In this document: piece after piece, positions 11,868 through 23,666 of the stretch
How positions within the stretch are numbered: the stretch's first letter is position 1
Layout: each line of letters opens with the position of its first letter
Assembly: GCA_009763385.1 (NCBI GenBank)
Contig: CM019823.1
Span: forward strand, 27,371,668-27,435,667
Direction of reading: 5' to 3'
From: Coix lacryma-jobi var. lacryma-jobi
Lineage: Eukaryota > Streptophyta > Magnoliopsida > Poales > Poaceae
Length of the DNA: 64,000 nucleotides
Program-made: the position numbers and the translations under genes
The notes under the pieces: model-generated
What the model was told of the DNA's origin: nothing
Databases searched by the model: none
What the model saw: the letters and a program-made list of their open reading frames with translations, nothing else

Positions 11868-12195
11868 GGCCCTGTTTGGATTCAAGGCTAGAGCTAGTTT
11901 GAGCTATTTAGCCCTAAAGTATCCAAACATGAGGGCTAGTTTAAGCTAGTTGCATCTAACCTATCAAAAAAATTATCCCCACCAAAAAATAATTATTTGG
12001 GCTAGTTCTAGTTGGGATCACTGCAAAAGTGATTTCACTCTCTACCTTCATCCTACCAAATGATTGAAAAAGTATATTTATTGTCAATCTAACCATTTCA
12101 TCCAAACACCACAAGAGCTAGAGTTAGTTCAGGGTTAGTTTAGAGTTAGAAAATAGCTCTAGCTCTAGCTGAGTTAGAGGATCCAAACAGGGCCC
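11868..12195. mobile_element. MITE with GGCCCTGTTTGGAT inverted ends
   Basis: The left end reads GGCCCTGTTTGGATTC and the right end is its inverse (GGATCCAAACAGGGCC). Inside, GCTAGAGCTAGTTTGAGC-type sequence recurs as inverted copies toward both ends. The element is 328 bp, AT-rich and non-coding. Target-site duplication is unclear. Confidence 0.75.
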
Positions 12196-12664
12196 AACAA
12201 AACCGGAAATAATTCGAACCGTACGTATACCACCAGCGCATGGCATGACCAAGTCCCACCTCTGTTAGACTCAAAAAAAAAAACTCCCACCTCTGTCAAT
12301 GAAATGAAACCATCAGGCATCAGCCACCAGTTTGCACACACCACTCGCTGTGGTGCTTCGTGCTTGCGCATGTCCCCTTGACTCAGACCCGTTCGCCGTG
12401 GGGGTAAGCGGCGGCCAGCCGCCGTGTGCCTCACCTAGACACGACACGTACGGGGAGGACCGAGGACGTGCACGTGAAGCCCGCAGCTCTTGACGGGTGT
12501 ATGCGGCCATGTAGGCTCGTAGCGGCGAAGGCGGACCGCGGGCGTGAGTGTGCCGTGTGCCCGTGTGGATCGTAATGTGTGGACCAGCCCATCAGCGACG
12601 CATCCGGTCGGGTCTGCCGGCGCGGGTGCTCCCCGTGGGCCCTGGCACTCGACAGTGCCACTCA
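12196..12664. other. intergenic, nothing recognised
   Basis: GC-rich spacer between two TIR elements. Open frames on both strands overlap each other and have no domain. Confidence 0.35.
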
Positions 12665-13484
12665 AAATCTGTTTGGTTGGGCTGTGGCTTTTGCAAAAGC
12701 TGTTGTGGGTTGTGGCTTTTGCAAAAGCTGTTGTGGAAAAGCAGCTGTGGGATAAGTGGAAGCTTGTTTGGTTCGATAGCTGTGGCTTTTGAAAAAGCTA
12801 GTATCACTTTCATTCGGACCCCACATGTCATACACACATTAGATCTTCTTCTTCCTCTGGCAGGGAGGTTACTCACGTCGCAGGAGAGGAAAGGGGCGGG
12901 GGAGACCGGGGCAGGCCGCGCCGCCGCGCCGCTCCCCGCCGGGCAGAGTTGGCCGTGCCATGGGAGGAGGCCGCGCCGCTCGCCTGGGAGGGCCGCGCCA
13001 CCTGCTGGGGCTGGCCCCGCCGCCTGGGAGGGCCGCGCCACCCGCTGGGGCTGGCCGCACCGCTCGTCTGGGAGGGCCGCGCCACCTGCTGGGGCTGGCC
13101 GCGCCGCCCGCGGGGGCGACCACGCCATGGGAGGAGGGAGCGCCACCCGCCGGGGCCCGCCGCGGAGCCCACCGGGGCCGGCCGCGCGCCATGGGTCGGA
13201 GGAGTTCGCTCCATGGTCGGGGTCGGGGTCGCGACCGTGCTTGTGGATGGGAGAAAGGAGGCGGATGAAAAAAAAAGAACGAATCGTTTTCTTTCGTAAT
13301 CAGTGGCAAGTGGGTAATTTCTAGACCCAAAAGCCAGTGAAAGCAGGGGAAGAGGTGCTTTTGCATTTGTACTACAGCAAAAGCTGCTTTTGGGTAAAAG
13401 CAGTTGTGGCTTTTTAGCCCTTTGGTTGGCTTTTGGCTTTTGCAAAAGCAAAAGCAGGTTGAAAAGCCCAACCAAAGGGGGCCT
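12665..13484. mobile_element. TIR element with GC-rich tandem-repeat cargo
   Basis: The ends are inverted: TGTTTGGTTGGGCTGTGGC on the left against GAAAAGCCCAACCAAAGG on the right. Multiple copies of GGCTTTTGCAAAAGC, itself a near-palindrome, lie in both terminal parts. Between about 12880 and 13260 the composition jumps to very high GC. A unit starting CTGGGAGGGCCGCGCCACC repeats three times at about 40-46 bp spacing (12983, 13023, 13069). All frames there are open. This may be captured host DNA, but no parent gene is recognised. Confidence 0.6.
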
Positions 13485-14067
13485 AAGTCCGTGGAGGGAA
13501 GGGAGCACGGCGGATTCAGGATTAGCTAAAGATTAAAGCCATTACATTAGACATTAGTGCTAATTATTCTTGGGTATAAAAAATTAATAATTTATCTATA
13601 TTATGAAGAGCTAAGACCTAGTGGCCTTAGTGCTAGATCCACCGATGAGGGAGCACGCGAAGATGAGGGCTGGAGGGTTGAGGGCAGGCGGTTGAGCCAA
13701 CACGAACATCTGAGCAAAGAATTTGAGAGCTCACCCAAATTTTAGGATAGTAGAGATTCTGCTGGAGCATATTTTTTTTTACTCTGAGCCCTTATATTTA
13801 GCTATGATGAGTTTAAGTAGGGACCCTGTACTAGAAACACTCGGTTTTCTATAACTAATTGTAAAAGAAATTAGATAACAAAAATTAAATTTTAGCAGAT
13901 CCCATTTCTATTTGTACTCTTTTCTCCTTGAATTTTTTATCAATTGTAAAAAAAGAATTCTTTGGTCTTAAAAAAGAGAGCAACCACAGTATGTTCTAAA
14001 AAATAATCTACATACACTAAAATATTCCTTACAAACAAGCTCAAACATTATATAACCACTCTGTAGT
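13485..14067. other. intergenic, nothing recognised
   Basis: AT-rich spacer between TIR elements without a supported gene. Confidence 0.4.
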
Positions 14068-14683
14068 TAAGGCTGGATATCGAGCCGAGCTGGCTCGGCT
14101 CGGCTCGGCTCGTTCTGGCTCGTTAGGATAACGAGCTAGCTCGGCTCGGCTCGTTATCTTAACGAGCCAGAATGCCAGCTCGGCTCGGCTCGTTAAAAGC
14201 TCGAGCTGACTCGTTAAGCTCGCGAACCAGGTATAAAAGTATATAAAATATAGTATTTATATTTATCTAAAGCTTGATAATAGTAACAATATAAAAGTAA
14301 CACATCCAACAACCTTAAATTGAACTAAAAATTAATAAATGTTAACATATATACATGTATAATAACATATAAGATTATTATACCATATATCTATTAGAAA
14401 TAAAATAATAAATTCATAATAATCACAAATTTATAAGGTCTAGATCAGTTATCAACCAATTATAAAGTGCAAGATACGAAGTAATACAAAAATTTATATA
14501 AGATTTGTTGTTTTTTTTTGCTTAAAAGCTTAGCTCGTTTGGCTCGCGAGCTGGCTTGAGTTAGCTCGTTATAGCTAACGAGCTAAAATCTTGGCTCAGC
14601 TCGGCTCGTTAGCATAACGAGCCGAGCCGAGCCAGCCACGAGCTGAGCGAGCTAACGAGCTTCGAGTTTTTCGTCCAACCTTA
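14068..14683. mobile_element. hAT-type MITE with CGAGCC/GGCTCG arrays
   Basis: The ends TAAGGCTGGA and TCCAACCTTA are inverted. The element is flanked by a perfect 8-bp duplication, TCTGTAGT at 14060-14067 and at 14684-14691, the size made by hAT transposases. Both ends carry arrays of GGCTCGGCTCG and its complement, probable transposase-binding subterminal repeats. The 616-bp element is AT-rich in the middle and does not code. Confidence 0.88.
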
Positions 14684-15538
14684 TCTGTAGTACTGTAATA
14701 GGCATCTACAGAATCACTATCATAATAAGAAATAAAAAGCAGGGGGCGAAGTGGGCCGATTCTTTTGTCGGTTTAAAAAAAATTATCATCTTTGACGCTG
14801 GCTAAAAAAAACTATAATAAATCACCTTTAATCTCTTCGTCTTGGAAAAATATTACCACCCACTACCTCAAATTATAGGCCAACTTTAGGTTTTCTAGGT
14901 ACATATAGATTTTAGGCTACACATACGATGTCTAACATAACAAAAATAATGTCAAGATGACTTCTATATTAGAATGAAGGATTTTAGGGTAGATATACGA
15001 TATGTATAACATAACAAAAATAATGTACCTAGGAATGTCAAGATGACTTCTATACTAGAATGGAGGGAGTAAATGCCTATATTATTAAAGATAAAAGTGT
15101 TATTTTTTATAAATCAACAGTTCACATTATTATTTTTTTATTTAGATGCTTAGCATTAGGCAATCAAGAGATGTCTGAGAAAAACAGTCCAGAGTTGATT
15201 TAGAAGGGTAACTTAAAAGTTAAAAATTACAAACATGGCCGCAAAATAGTTCCCTAGAACAAAATAATCCAAGACAAGCTATATAACCAACAACGAATAT
15301 CAGTGTAGCTACATCTATTTTCCCTTAGCTGCTTCTCCAAGTCACATCCCTAAACAAGATTTCTCTACAGAATATTAGTATTTACATTATCAGAGCCACG
15401 ATACCAACCTTCTCAGGTTAGAAACATGCTCAACAATGCACATTGCCTTGACTTAGCAGCTTTTATATTTATTCTAATTCCCAAAACACAGTACAAAAAG
15501 TCAGCTTCTATTCCAAAAGGAGGTGGATGTCTATCCCA
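14684..15538. other. intergenic downstream of the SUMO protease
   Basis: AT-rich sequence containing the presumed 3' UTR of the protease gene, plus an imperfect ~70-bp direct repeat near 14920-15065 (AACATAACAAAAATAATGT occurs twice). No other gene is seen. Confidence 0.4.
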
Positions 15539-18500
15539 TCAGTCGGCTCTTAATCTTAAAATTTCCTTCGCTGTCCTCTTCCTAAAATATTCCATGTGTT
15601 CCTGCAGAAAGAAACAATTCTTTTGGGTAAGTATCATTCTGCCTAATCACACCAAAACAGGCAGATCTTTCAGACGTTGATTACTAAAACAAGCATCTTC
15701 ACGCGGGCAAAAGGATCGCATGGTTAAGTGCTAGCCATCAACCCAATCTGCTAAAATTTTAGTAAGCATGCTCACCCACCTGACTAAAAGACAGGGGCAG
15801 TCCTCTGCTGTGGAAATCAATGTACTTGAGCATAAACATACCGCAGTCCCACCTGTTACATGAAAAAGCTCCTTTTGTCACCAACATTTCCGTCACATGC
15901 CACAATTTTTTTTAAAAAAAATCATGCGAGATATAGTTATAGTTTTGCATCTTTGTCCATCACCATAACTCCATAAGTTCCCTATTAGTACTTGCGTCAC
16001 AGAAAATACTAAACGTATGTCTAGTGGAAATTGTTAGAGTACATGAGTTTAGGCCCACGTAATAGTGACCATATTGCTACCCTCCTGGGGTAAGCCCAAT
16101 AATCCAATCACACAATTCAGCATGGTATCAAGCTAGGTCTTCTCTCTCCCTCCCTCTCCCAGCCGGCGCCGCCTCCTCCCCAGCCGCCGGCGCCACTGTA
16201 GCCACCATGGCCGGTGGAGAGGAGCTCCCTCCCCCTCCCCACTACTTCCAGGCCTTCCCTCCCCTTCCCCATCCCTTCTCCTGGGCATGCGTCGCAGCTC
16301 CTCGTCCTGCTGCCGCTCTGCACGCCGGAGATGGCGCAACCGCCGCCGCAGCTACCGCTGCCGCCTCGGGCGCGGACGTGCTCGCCCCCCTGCCGGCTGC
16401 CCCTCTTCCCGGCGCGGGAGACGGCCCCGACCCGCCCGGCCTCGATCTGCCGCCCGCGGGCGGCCGCCAGCCGGCCCTGCCTCCGCTTCCTCCTCCCTCC
16501 GGCGGCCACCTCCTCCCCGGCCAGACCAGCACCTGCCTGGCCAGCTGCCTGGCGCGGCGGGCCGGCGGCCGCCTCTGCCAGCTCCTCCACGGCACTGGCG
16601 ACCTACTGGGCGCGGGCGGGCTGCTGGTCGCTGACCTTGACGGCCAGGGGCTTCCCCAAACCCACGGCGTCGACGCTACCCTCGTTGCCGCCCTCGTCGC
16701 AGCCCAGGCGGCTGCTGCAGCTGGCCAGGCGCGAGTGCGTGCTGCTGCACTCGTCTGGGAGCGCGAGCGGGATGCGGCCGATGCCCTGGCTCGCCGTATC
16801 GCCGAGGCGGAGCAGCTTCTCGTCCTCCTCGTCCATCACAACGTCAGCGCCACCACCTCCGGCTCGACTGCTCCCCGTCCGTTGACTACGGCGGTCCTCT
16901 GGCACGATCCGGCCGATCCGCTCGTGGCGCAGCTCGGCGGGTGGGTGTCCAGAACATCCGGAGTCTGGTTCCTCTCGTCCTGGAGCCTGGGTCGCCCTCC
17001 TACGCTCGCTAGCGGGACCTGATCCTCCTCACTCTTCGTCGCTACGCCCTCGACGACCACGTCCTCCTCGACGCTCCGGCTGCGGCTACGACCCCTGCGT
17101 GGCTACGACTCGACAGCATCGTCCTGTCCTGGATCTTCGGCACGATCTCCCTCGACCTCGTCTGCAACACTCCTGACGCTCGACGGGCGTGGTTGGCTCT
17201 CGAAGGGCAGTTCCTGGGCAACGTCGAGGCCCGGGCGTTGCGCCTCGATGCGAGCTTCCGCACTTTCGTCCAGGGCGACCTCTCCGTGGGCGAGTTCTGT
17301 CGTCCCATGAAGGGGATGGCTGACTCTCTGGGTGACCTTGGCTGTCCCGTGGAGATCTTGATCCTCAACGTCCTCCGCGACCTCAGCGACCGCTACGGCC
17401 ACCTCCGGACCTGGATCACCCGACAGCGGCCCTTCCCCTCCTTCCTGCAGGTCCGTGACGACCTTGTCATGGAGGAGCTCACTCAGGGCATCGAGCCCGG
17501 GTCTCACTCCGCTCCGGGGTCCTCGTCTTCCTCGACCGCTTTGGCTGCCACTCCTCCGCCGCGTTCGTCCGCACCGCCTGCGTCATCTCTTCTGGGTCCT
17601 CCTCCCGGGCCGAGCGGGAGTGGGGATAATCCAATCACACAATTCAGCAGAAATCACACATTTTGGTGTGGCACGCATCTTAGTATGAACTACATTTCAG
17701 GAATAAAATGTGGTTCCACAATCACACACACATACCTTTCAAAAACCCCTCAAGTTCAAACTATATATGTTGACAGTGCTAACTAAAAACATGGAATGAA
17801 TTCATAAAAATTGCACTAAGTAGAAGCTATCTAAGCATGGAAGCCACATACTAACTAGCCTACTGAATGGTACATCAGTTAGAAGAAAAGAATTATCATT
17901 ACTATAAGCAAGACATACCCATTCTGCTGTAAAGGAATATCATTTTTTCTTCTCGAACACGGTAAAGGAATATCATCAACTGGCTCTTCATGCCACAAAC
18001 AGGTATTGATTACTCTGTTACTTTTGTCCTTCACTTCCTCTGAAATATATCGAGCCTGCATACGACAAACACATGTATTACACCATTAACTCACCAAGCC
18101 GATTTGTCCCTAGAATAAAAGCCTATAAACATACTCAGCTATTTTTTTACTTTCATTTAGGATACATTGGGTTGGAGAACAAGGACTTGAGGTTTCAAGG
18201 ACCATATGAAAGGGCATACCAGATATGCCAAAGTCCATAGCCATCTAAGTCTAGAAATTCAGCAATTTTAACGAGGACTAGAGAGGCATATTAATAGAAG
18301 GAAATTCTCACATGAATAAGGAACAATAGCTGTTTAGTTAACAACACTTCTCAAAGAAGTAGCATGCATGAATAAGAGCGAATGGGCACAGTTTTCTAGC
18401 TGCCAAAGCTGGAATTTATTTTTTAGGCCAATTTTTTTATTCTGGACGAATCAGTTATGCTTACCAGTACTTTTAGTACATTATGATCCATGCCACCGAG

Positions 18501-20997
18501 GGAATCAAGATACTGAAATGTATTTCCCTTCATGTTTATAATTGCTAAACACCAATGTACATCTTTATGGACAGGGACAAATATCTATAAAGAAATTCAG
18601 AAAGCACCATGAGAAATACACAAGCCAAACAAGGGTGGGACAAGTAACAAAAGGAAAGGATGCAGCATTTACATTACTTTATCGCATTCAACGAGTTCAT
18701 ATCCCAACTTCTTATGGGAGGTCCATCTTTTAACAGATTTGTAGTCATAACCATTTTTCCCACAAGCAAGCTGAGCAACATTCAGGAAGTCAGCAAGGAT
18801 CAACATTCATAGGGAAACACATTTTGTCCATGAAAGAAAAAGGCATAAATTCAAGGCAGAAGTTCATGTCATCAGTGGAAAGGGGTTTCAACAAAGGTGA
18901 ATATAGTTATATAGCTAATATACAGGGAGTTCCAAAATGTGATTTTATTAAATACAATTTAGCTACACGCCTACACCCAAACAAAAAAAAAAGATAGATG
19001 ATACAAATCAAGATACTACAGCCTAAGGAACCAAGAAAGCAAATCAAGTAATAATAATGCAATCAAAGGGGTTTAGGTAGACAATACAATTTAAGGTACC
19101 AAGAAGGCAAAGTGGCAAACAACTCAGGAATTCAGGATGGCAGTTACATCTACAAATGTATGCCACCATGGCAAATATGTAACCAAACTTTCCTAATTAT
19201 AATGACCACATACCATTATAGATCGGTCAAATTAAAACTATTGCGATGTATAATATAGTAATGCAAGTTCATAACTGATATAAATTTGTGCAGAATTAGC
19301 AATCAAAGGTGCAACATGACAACTAATTCTCCAAGCGCTACAATATTCACACATTTATAAATAAGAGGGATTAATACTCAATGTAATATATGAACCACCA
19401 GTCCACCACGAAACTAAACTATGATATGCTATCATTCAAATTTGATTACATCATCTACATTTCTTATAAGAACTAATACTGAAAATTCAATAAAAAATTC
19501 AGCATTAATTAGTTCATGAAGAAAGAAAACAAAAAACTTCTTCAGGAAGGATATACATATGAAAATACATGATGACTTTAGTATGGAAAATAGATGTAAA
19601 CATCCAGCAGATGCAATAATTGAAGCATAAAAAAGCATACGATCTAACCTTCTTATAAAAGAATGTATTAAAGAAATGGCATTTCAGAAACCTTTCTGGT
19701 TCTCTTTTTTCTCTCTCCTTCAACAATTCAAGGTACAGATTAATAACCTACAGGTATGAGAAATATTTATCATGATCAAGCATGGAGACATGTAATCACT
19801 CACACTTGTGACTTGTCAAAATTAGAATTAGTGAAGTCTGTATAGGATATAGAGCATGAGTATGACCTCATCATTTAACCAGCAACGGGGTCTCAAGCAC
19901 TGGAATTTCTCTTTGCTAACCTCAATGTTAGATTGTTCATGCAGCACTAGAACTTTGCTACTGAAATGAGGAAACCAGGGCACTCAAGTAAGTTTGTATG
20001 GTATATAGTTTGAAACAACATGAAAGCAGGGTCGTGAAAAGAGTACCTTGGGCCTCTACTGTAGAAACAGCCATGAAGTTCGATTTCCTCCTCAGCAGTG
20101 AGAGGTATAAATAGTTCAGACAGATCCTATAATAGCCAGTAGTTAGATAAAGCATAGAAAGTTGGTGGAGAGCTTCCATCAAACATGTGCATAAAATGGC
20201 CAGTAGCTTTTATATAGGCATGCAGTTTCATTTAAGCCTTTCAGAAAAATCATTCATGCCTCTTCTAAGTTATTTATCAATTAAAAGACCTTTTAACCAT
20301 AGAATTGTTTCAGCTAGAGACAATTTCAAAGCAATTCATTGAATTTTCTGTTCCAGAGCACCAATTCCATTTAAGCTCCATTAATTCAATGCAAGATGGA
20401 AACTTGATCACTCATTTTTTTTTTCTTCCAAGTCACTTAGCATGACACTACAAAGCACGAGGACTACAAAAAGGATCAAATTACCTCCTTGGCAGCCTTG
20501 TCTGACTTCCGTATCTCAGCATGCTTCTCCTCTTGGAGCCTCAGCTCGATCCCTATTTCCTGCAACCTCCTATCGTGATGTCCTGCCGCTTCGTATGCCT
20601 TCTTGTAGAAGGGCTCCCTTTTCTTCCACTGGTGAGGCTTCACCGCCTCCGCCTTCAACGTAGCATTCCTCGAATCCGTAACCCTCCGCCGGTCCACCAA
20701 ATGCAGTCCCGTCCCCGCCTCCTCATCTACGGCCACCGTGAGACCCCGCAGCTTGCCGACCCAGCGACTGAAGACGCCAAGCCCGTCATCGCTGGTCGAG
20801 CCGAAATTTCTGGAGATGAAATTTCCCATGTCGAATGCGAAGGACCTCGCCTCCCGTGGTAGCGGCAAGAACAAGCGGCGGAGGCGCTGGCTTAGGCGGG
20901 CGTGGCTCTGCGGGCCGTGGAAGTGGCGGGGCAAGGGGGAGGCGTCGAGGTGGCGCTTGCGGCGGTTCGGGAAGAGAGCGGAAGCCGAAGCGCTCAT
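15539..20997 (-). CDS. ESD4/ULP1-type SUMO protease
   Basis: Nine minus-strand exons: 20485-20997, 20047-20126, 19867-19960, 19649-19747, 18678-18770, 18465-18584, 17919-18055, 15780-15852 and 15539-15601. All are GT-AG with phases that close, giving 423 residues. The basic N-terminal exon (171 residues) has no clear domain. The peptidase C48 domain follows: LFIPLTAEEE, CWLNDEVINLYLELLKER, FLKCHFFNTFFYKK, then catalytic His in DVHWCLAIIN, Asp in FQYLDSLGGMD, and Gln and Cys in QQNGWDCGMF. The gene ends HMEYFRKRTAKEILRLRAD. Such enzymes mature SUMO precursors and strip SUMO from nuclear targets; in Arabidopsis ESD4 affects flowering time. All catalytic residues are present. An 11-residue insertion (PCSRRKNDIPL) lies just before the Gln, and intron 7 holds a copia remnant; both are listed separately. 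Confidence 0.93.
16032..17649 (+). mobile_element. truncated Ty1/copia retrotransposon carrying only gag, in intron 7 of the SUMO protease
   Basis: A 91-bp LTR (16032-16122, TGTTAGAG...CAGCA) is followed at once by TGGTATCAAGC, a copia primer-binding site of initiator-Met tRNA type. The right end (about 17626-17649) repeats only the last 24 bp of the LTR. A perfect 5-bp duplication, GAAAT, flanks it at 16027-16031 and 17650-17654. The internal region encodes only gag. Protease, integrase and reverse transcriptase are absent. The simplest reading is one deletion from gag into the 3' LTR. A gag-only (TR-GAG-like) element is the alternative. Confidence 0.88.
16207..17628 (+). pseudogene. copia gag, frameshifted
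   Basis: The frame from 16207 (MAGGEELPPPP) has a proline-rich start and a coiled-coil-like middle rich in A, R and E (RERDAADALARRIAEAEQLL). Near 16940 the conserved copia gag reading leaves this frame and continues in another (RSLVPLVLEPGSPSY, then LILLTLRRYALDDH). It runs on through LEGQFLGNVEARALRLDA, FVQGDLSVGEFC and FLQVRDDLVMEEL. Gag forms the virus-like particle that packages element RNA. The zinc knuckle is missing because the element is cut off. A frameshift and truncation make it non-functional. Confidence 0.8.
17930..17976 (-). repeat. 19-bp poly-A-tailed insert between 14-bp duplications, inside an exon
   Basis: On the minus strand ATGATATTCCTTTA occurs twice (17963-17976 and 17930-17943). 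Between the copies lies CCGTGTTCGAGAAGAAAAA (17944-17962). A short A-tailed insert between 14-bp direct repeats is the mark of a severely 5'-truncated SINE or LINE insertion. It adds 33 nt, exactly 11 codons, to exon 7 of the SUMO protease and keeps its frame. Confidence 0.75.
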
Positions 20998-21499
20998 GGC
21001 CAGCAGGAGACGGCTAGGCCATGGAAGTTGGTGGCCACGAGGGGATCATGCCCGGAGCGCAAACCCTAGCAGGGGGTTTGGTTTGAGCCCGAGCTCGCGG
21101 GGAGGGGAGAAGTCGACCGGCGGGGCGGGTGGGAGGGGAGACGGACGGGCTGACGGGCCACCCGATGCCTTTTCTCCCTTCGTTCCGATTCGAGAATTGG
21201 GAAATTGCAAATAAGTTTTTCGTACGTATACACGGCCCGTGAGGCCCGGCACATGCATGACGTCACGCGACTCTCACGTGCTGAACGCGAGCGGCCGGAA
21301 CGGTCACTCCTTCGTGGCTTCGGTCCCCTTCCGAGCTCCACCGTCAGTCCGCCGCCGCTATCCTCCTGCCACCTGCCTCCTCCTCCTTCCAAATGCATTG
21401 GTTGACTTTTGCCGTTATTTTGCTCAATTTTCCTGTGCTGGTTGGTGATCGCGACTACGGCGGTGTTTGGGATACTTTACTGTCACATTAAAAGTTTCA
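20998..21499. promoter_or_regulatory. upstream region of the SUMO protease
   Basis: GC-rich 5' UTR and promoter region by position. Open frames on both strands here have no recognisable domain. A CACGTG core (TCACGTGCTG, about 21276) would fit a G-box, but its role is not shown. Confidence 0.3.
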
Positions 21500-21501
21500 T
21501 A

Positions 21502-21760
21502 CTCCCTCCATCCCAAATTATAAGACGTTCCAAGAATCTTGGAGAGTCAAAGTTTTTCAACTTTGACCAAAATTATAGAGAAAAATATAAAGATTTATAA
21601 CATCAAATATGTATATTATGAAAATATAACCAATAGAGAATCTAATTGCACTTAGTTGGTATCATAAATATTATTATATTTTTATATAAATTTGGTCAAA
21701 GTTGAAAAAGTTTGACTCTCCAAGATTCTTGGAACGTCTTATAATTTGGGATGGAGAGAG
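21502..21760. mobile_element. Stowaway-type MITE
   Basis: The ends CTCCCTCCATCCCAAATTAT and its inverse are nearly perfect over more than 40 bp. TA dinucleotides flank both sides (21500-21501, 21761-21762), as expected for Tc1/mariner relatives. It is 259 bp and non-coding. Confidence 0.9.
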
Positions 21761-21762
21761 TA

Positions 21763-22716
21763 TTAAACATAGATTAATTATTAAAAAAAACTATTTGTAT
21801 TAATTTGCGGGATGGATCTAAACCTAATTAGTTTATGCTTTAACAATATAATGTTACAGTAAATATGCACTAATAGTGGATTAGTTATGTTTAATAGATT
21901 GCTATTACTATTAGTTTATGAGGATACTCCTAATAGAGACACCAATTTAGATTCTATAACTATTTATTACTCCTTATTTATTGAAGTTTGTTGATGTAAC
22001 AGTGTATGTATTTATAAAAGAAAGAAAGACAAGATACATATGGAACCATTTCTAAATAAGAAACGACGTCTTTGTTCGCTTGAGCTACAAGTTATCTTTA
22101 ATTCGTACAAATCAGTCGTACAATAATATTTCTCTTTTATAGCAAATTAGACGTTTCAGTTTATCAGCCGGCTGATATGTCCTGCCGAACAGAGCCGACA
22201 TCTACTCGCTCAGATCGAAGTCAAAGAAACTACAGTCTACTTGTGCTCAGCCCCAACCCCCTCACCCTCCCGCATTTTTCCTCCACATTCATTCATGCGC
22301 AGGCTCGCCATGGTCGCACAGGCCGCCGCAGATCTTGCGTGAGGAGTATGTATTGAAGATCTTGCGTCTCCAAAGCCTAACTCGTCAAGAACGTGGCGAG
22401 CGACGCTCTCGAATGAGGGACTCTAGCGGCTCCAGCCACCATATTCGCCGCGCGACGTCCTCTGAGCTGCAGCCGCGACCGGTGTTTCAGGGCATGTTCG
22501 CTTGAATATTTTTTTTTGACTGATTTTACTTGTTTCAATAACGTTCTTTGATGTAAGATAAATTAGAGTATGTCTGATAAGGTCAACCGAACAAAGCCAT
22601 GTGCCTCTGCTCGATTTGGAGAGAGCTCAGATTTGGATTTGTTGAAGAGAGCTCAATTTGATTTTGACAGGAGACTGGACTGTGATTCGTACTGGGCGCC
22701 TTGCTATTTTCGGGTC
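21763..22716. other. intergenic, nothing recognised
   Basis: AT-rich first half; a more GC-rich part around 22180-22480 has no frame worth reporting. Confidence 0.35.
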
Positions 22717-22965
22717 CGTTTGGTTGGTGACCAGAACTTGCCACGCCTGACCTTCGGCAAACTGTGGCTGCCACAGAAAGTGTGGCGAACAAAATCGAAG
22801 CCACACTTGTGGCAAACTTTGGCACGAAAATGAGTCTATGACATGTGGGGCATGGTGCTAAGAAAGTGTGGCGTGCCATAGCTGTTGCAGTGAACCAAAC
22901 GGCTGCTAGAAAAACTGTGGCATGACGAATCTGTGGCATGGCAAGTTCTGGTCACCAACCAAACG
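22717..22965. mobile_element. 249-bp TIR element, copy 1
   Basis: The ends CGTTTGGTTGGTGACCAGAA and its inverse enclose sequence rich in TGTGGC and GCCACA, itself largely inverted. A second copy of the same length lies at 23418. Target-site duplication is not clear here. Confidence 0.75.
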
Positions 22966-23417
22966 CATTATTTTGACATGCAAGATCACACGTTGTTTAC
23001 TGTTGCACAGAGGATCCGGATACAAGAGAAAAGCACATGCTCAATGATTGGCCAGATTTTTATATGGAATCATATCAACACGGAATTCTGAGAAGGAAAT
23101 GATGACGATATGGAAATTATGGTTATAGCCAACTAAATAATGCTTGTGAGCTTTATTTTCATATGCAACAAGGCAGTGGAAGAGAATGGTCAAAAAAACG
23201 ACATTTGTTGGACCTGGACTTACAAGGAATCCACCAAAGTACGAGCAGTATATCCGGGCGACTTGATTGCATTTCAGCAAAGCTCATGTAGTCATGTGAC
23301 TATCATGAATTGAAGTACACCTTTAACTTTGACAGAATCCCAATGAAGAAAAATCCCAATGGCCCACCATTGAGGTGTGTAGTGTATTTTGCTTACTTTC
23401 AAGGATCGCTACGACAC
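22966..23417. other. spacer between two related TIR elements
   Basis: No gene or repeat recognised. Confidence 0.35.
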
Positions 23418-23666
23418 CGTTTGGTTGGTGACCGGAACTTGCCACGTCTGACCTTCGGCAAACTGTGGCTGCCACAGAAAGTGTGGCGAACAAAATCGAA
23501 GCCACACTTCTGGCAAACTTTGGCACGAAAATGAGTCTATGACGTGTGGGACATGGTGCTAAGAAAGTGTGGCGTGCCATAGCTGTGGCAGTGAACCAAA
23601 CGGCTGCCAGAAAAACTGTGGCACGACGAATCTGTGGCGTGGCAAGTTCTGGTCACCAACCAAACG
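23418..23666. mobile_element. 249-bp TIR element, copy 2
   Basis: It is nearly identical to copy 1, in the same orientation and of equal length. CAC is present on both sides and could be a 3-bp target-site duplication. Confidence 0.75.

Noticed and set aside
16117..16905. Minus-strand frames opposite copia gag
   Set aside because: Antisense of the GC-rich gag; glycine- and arginine-rich with no motif.
17930..17967. Possible 36-nt GT-AG intron that would remove the insertion from the SUMO-protease exon
   Set aside because: Far shorter than plant introns, and removal would spoil the sequence before the conserved Gln.
22570..23580. Small frames with a shared peptide (LTFGKLWLPQKVWRTKSKPH) in both copies
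   Set aside because: They only translate the duplicated TIR elements.
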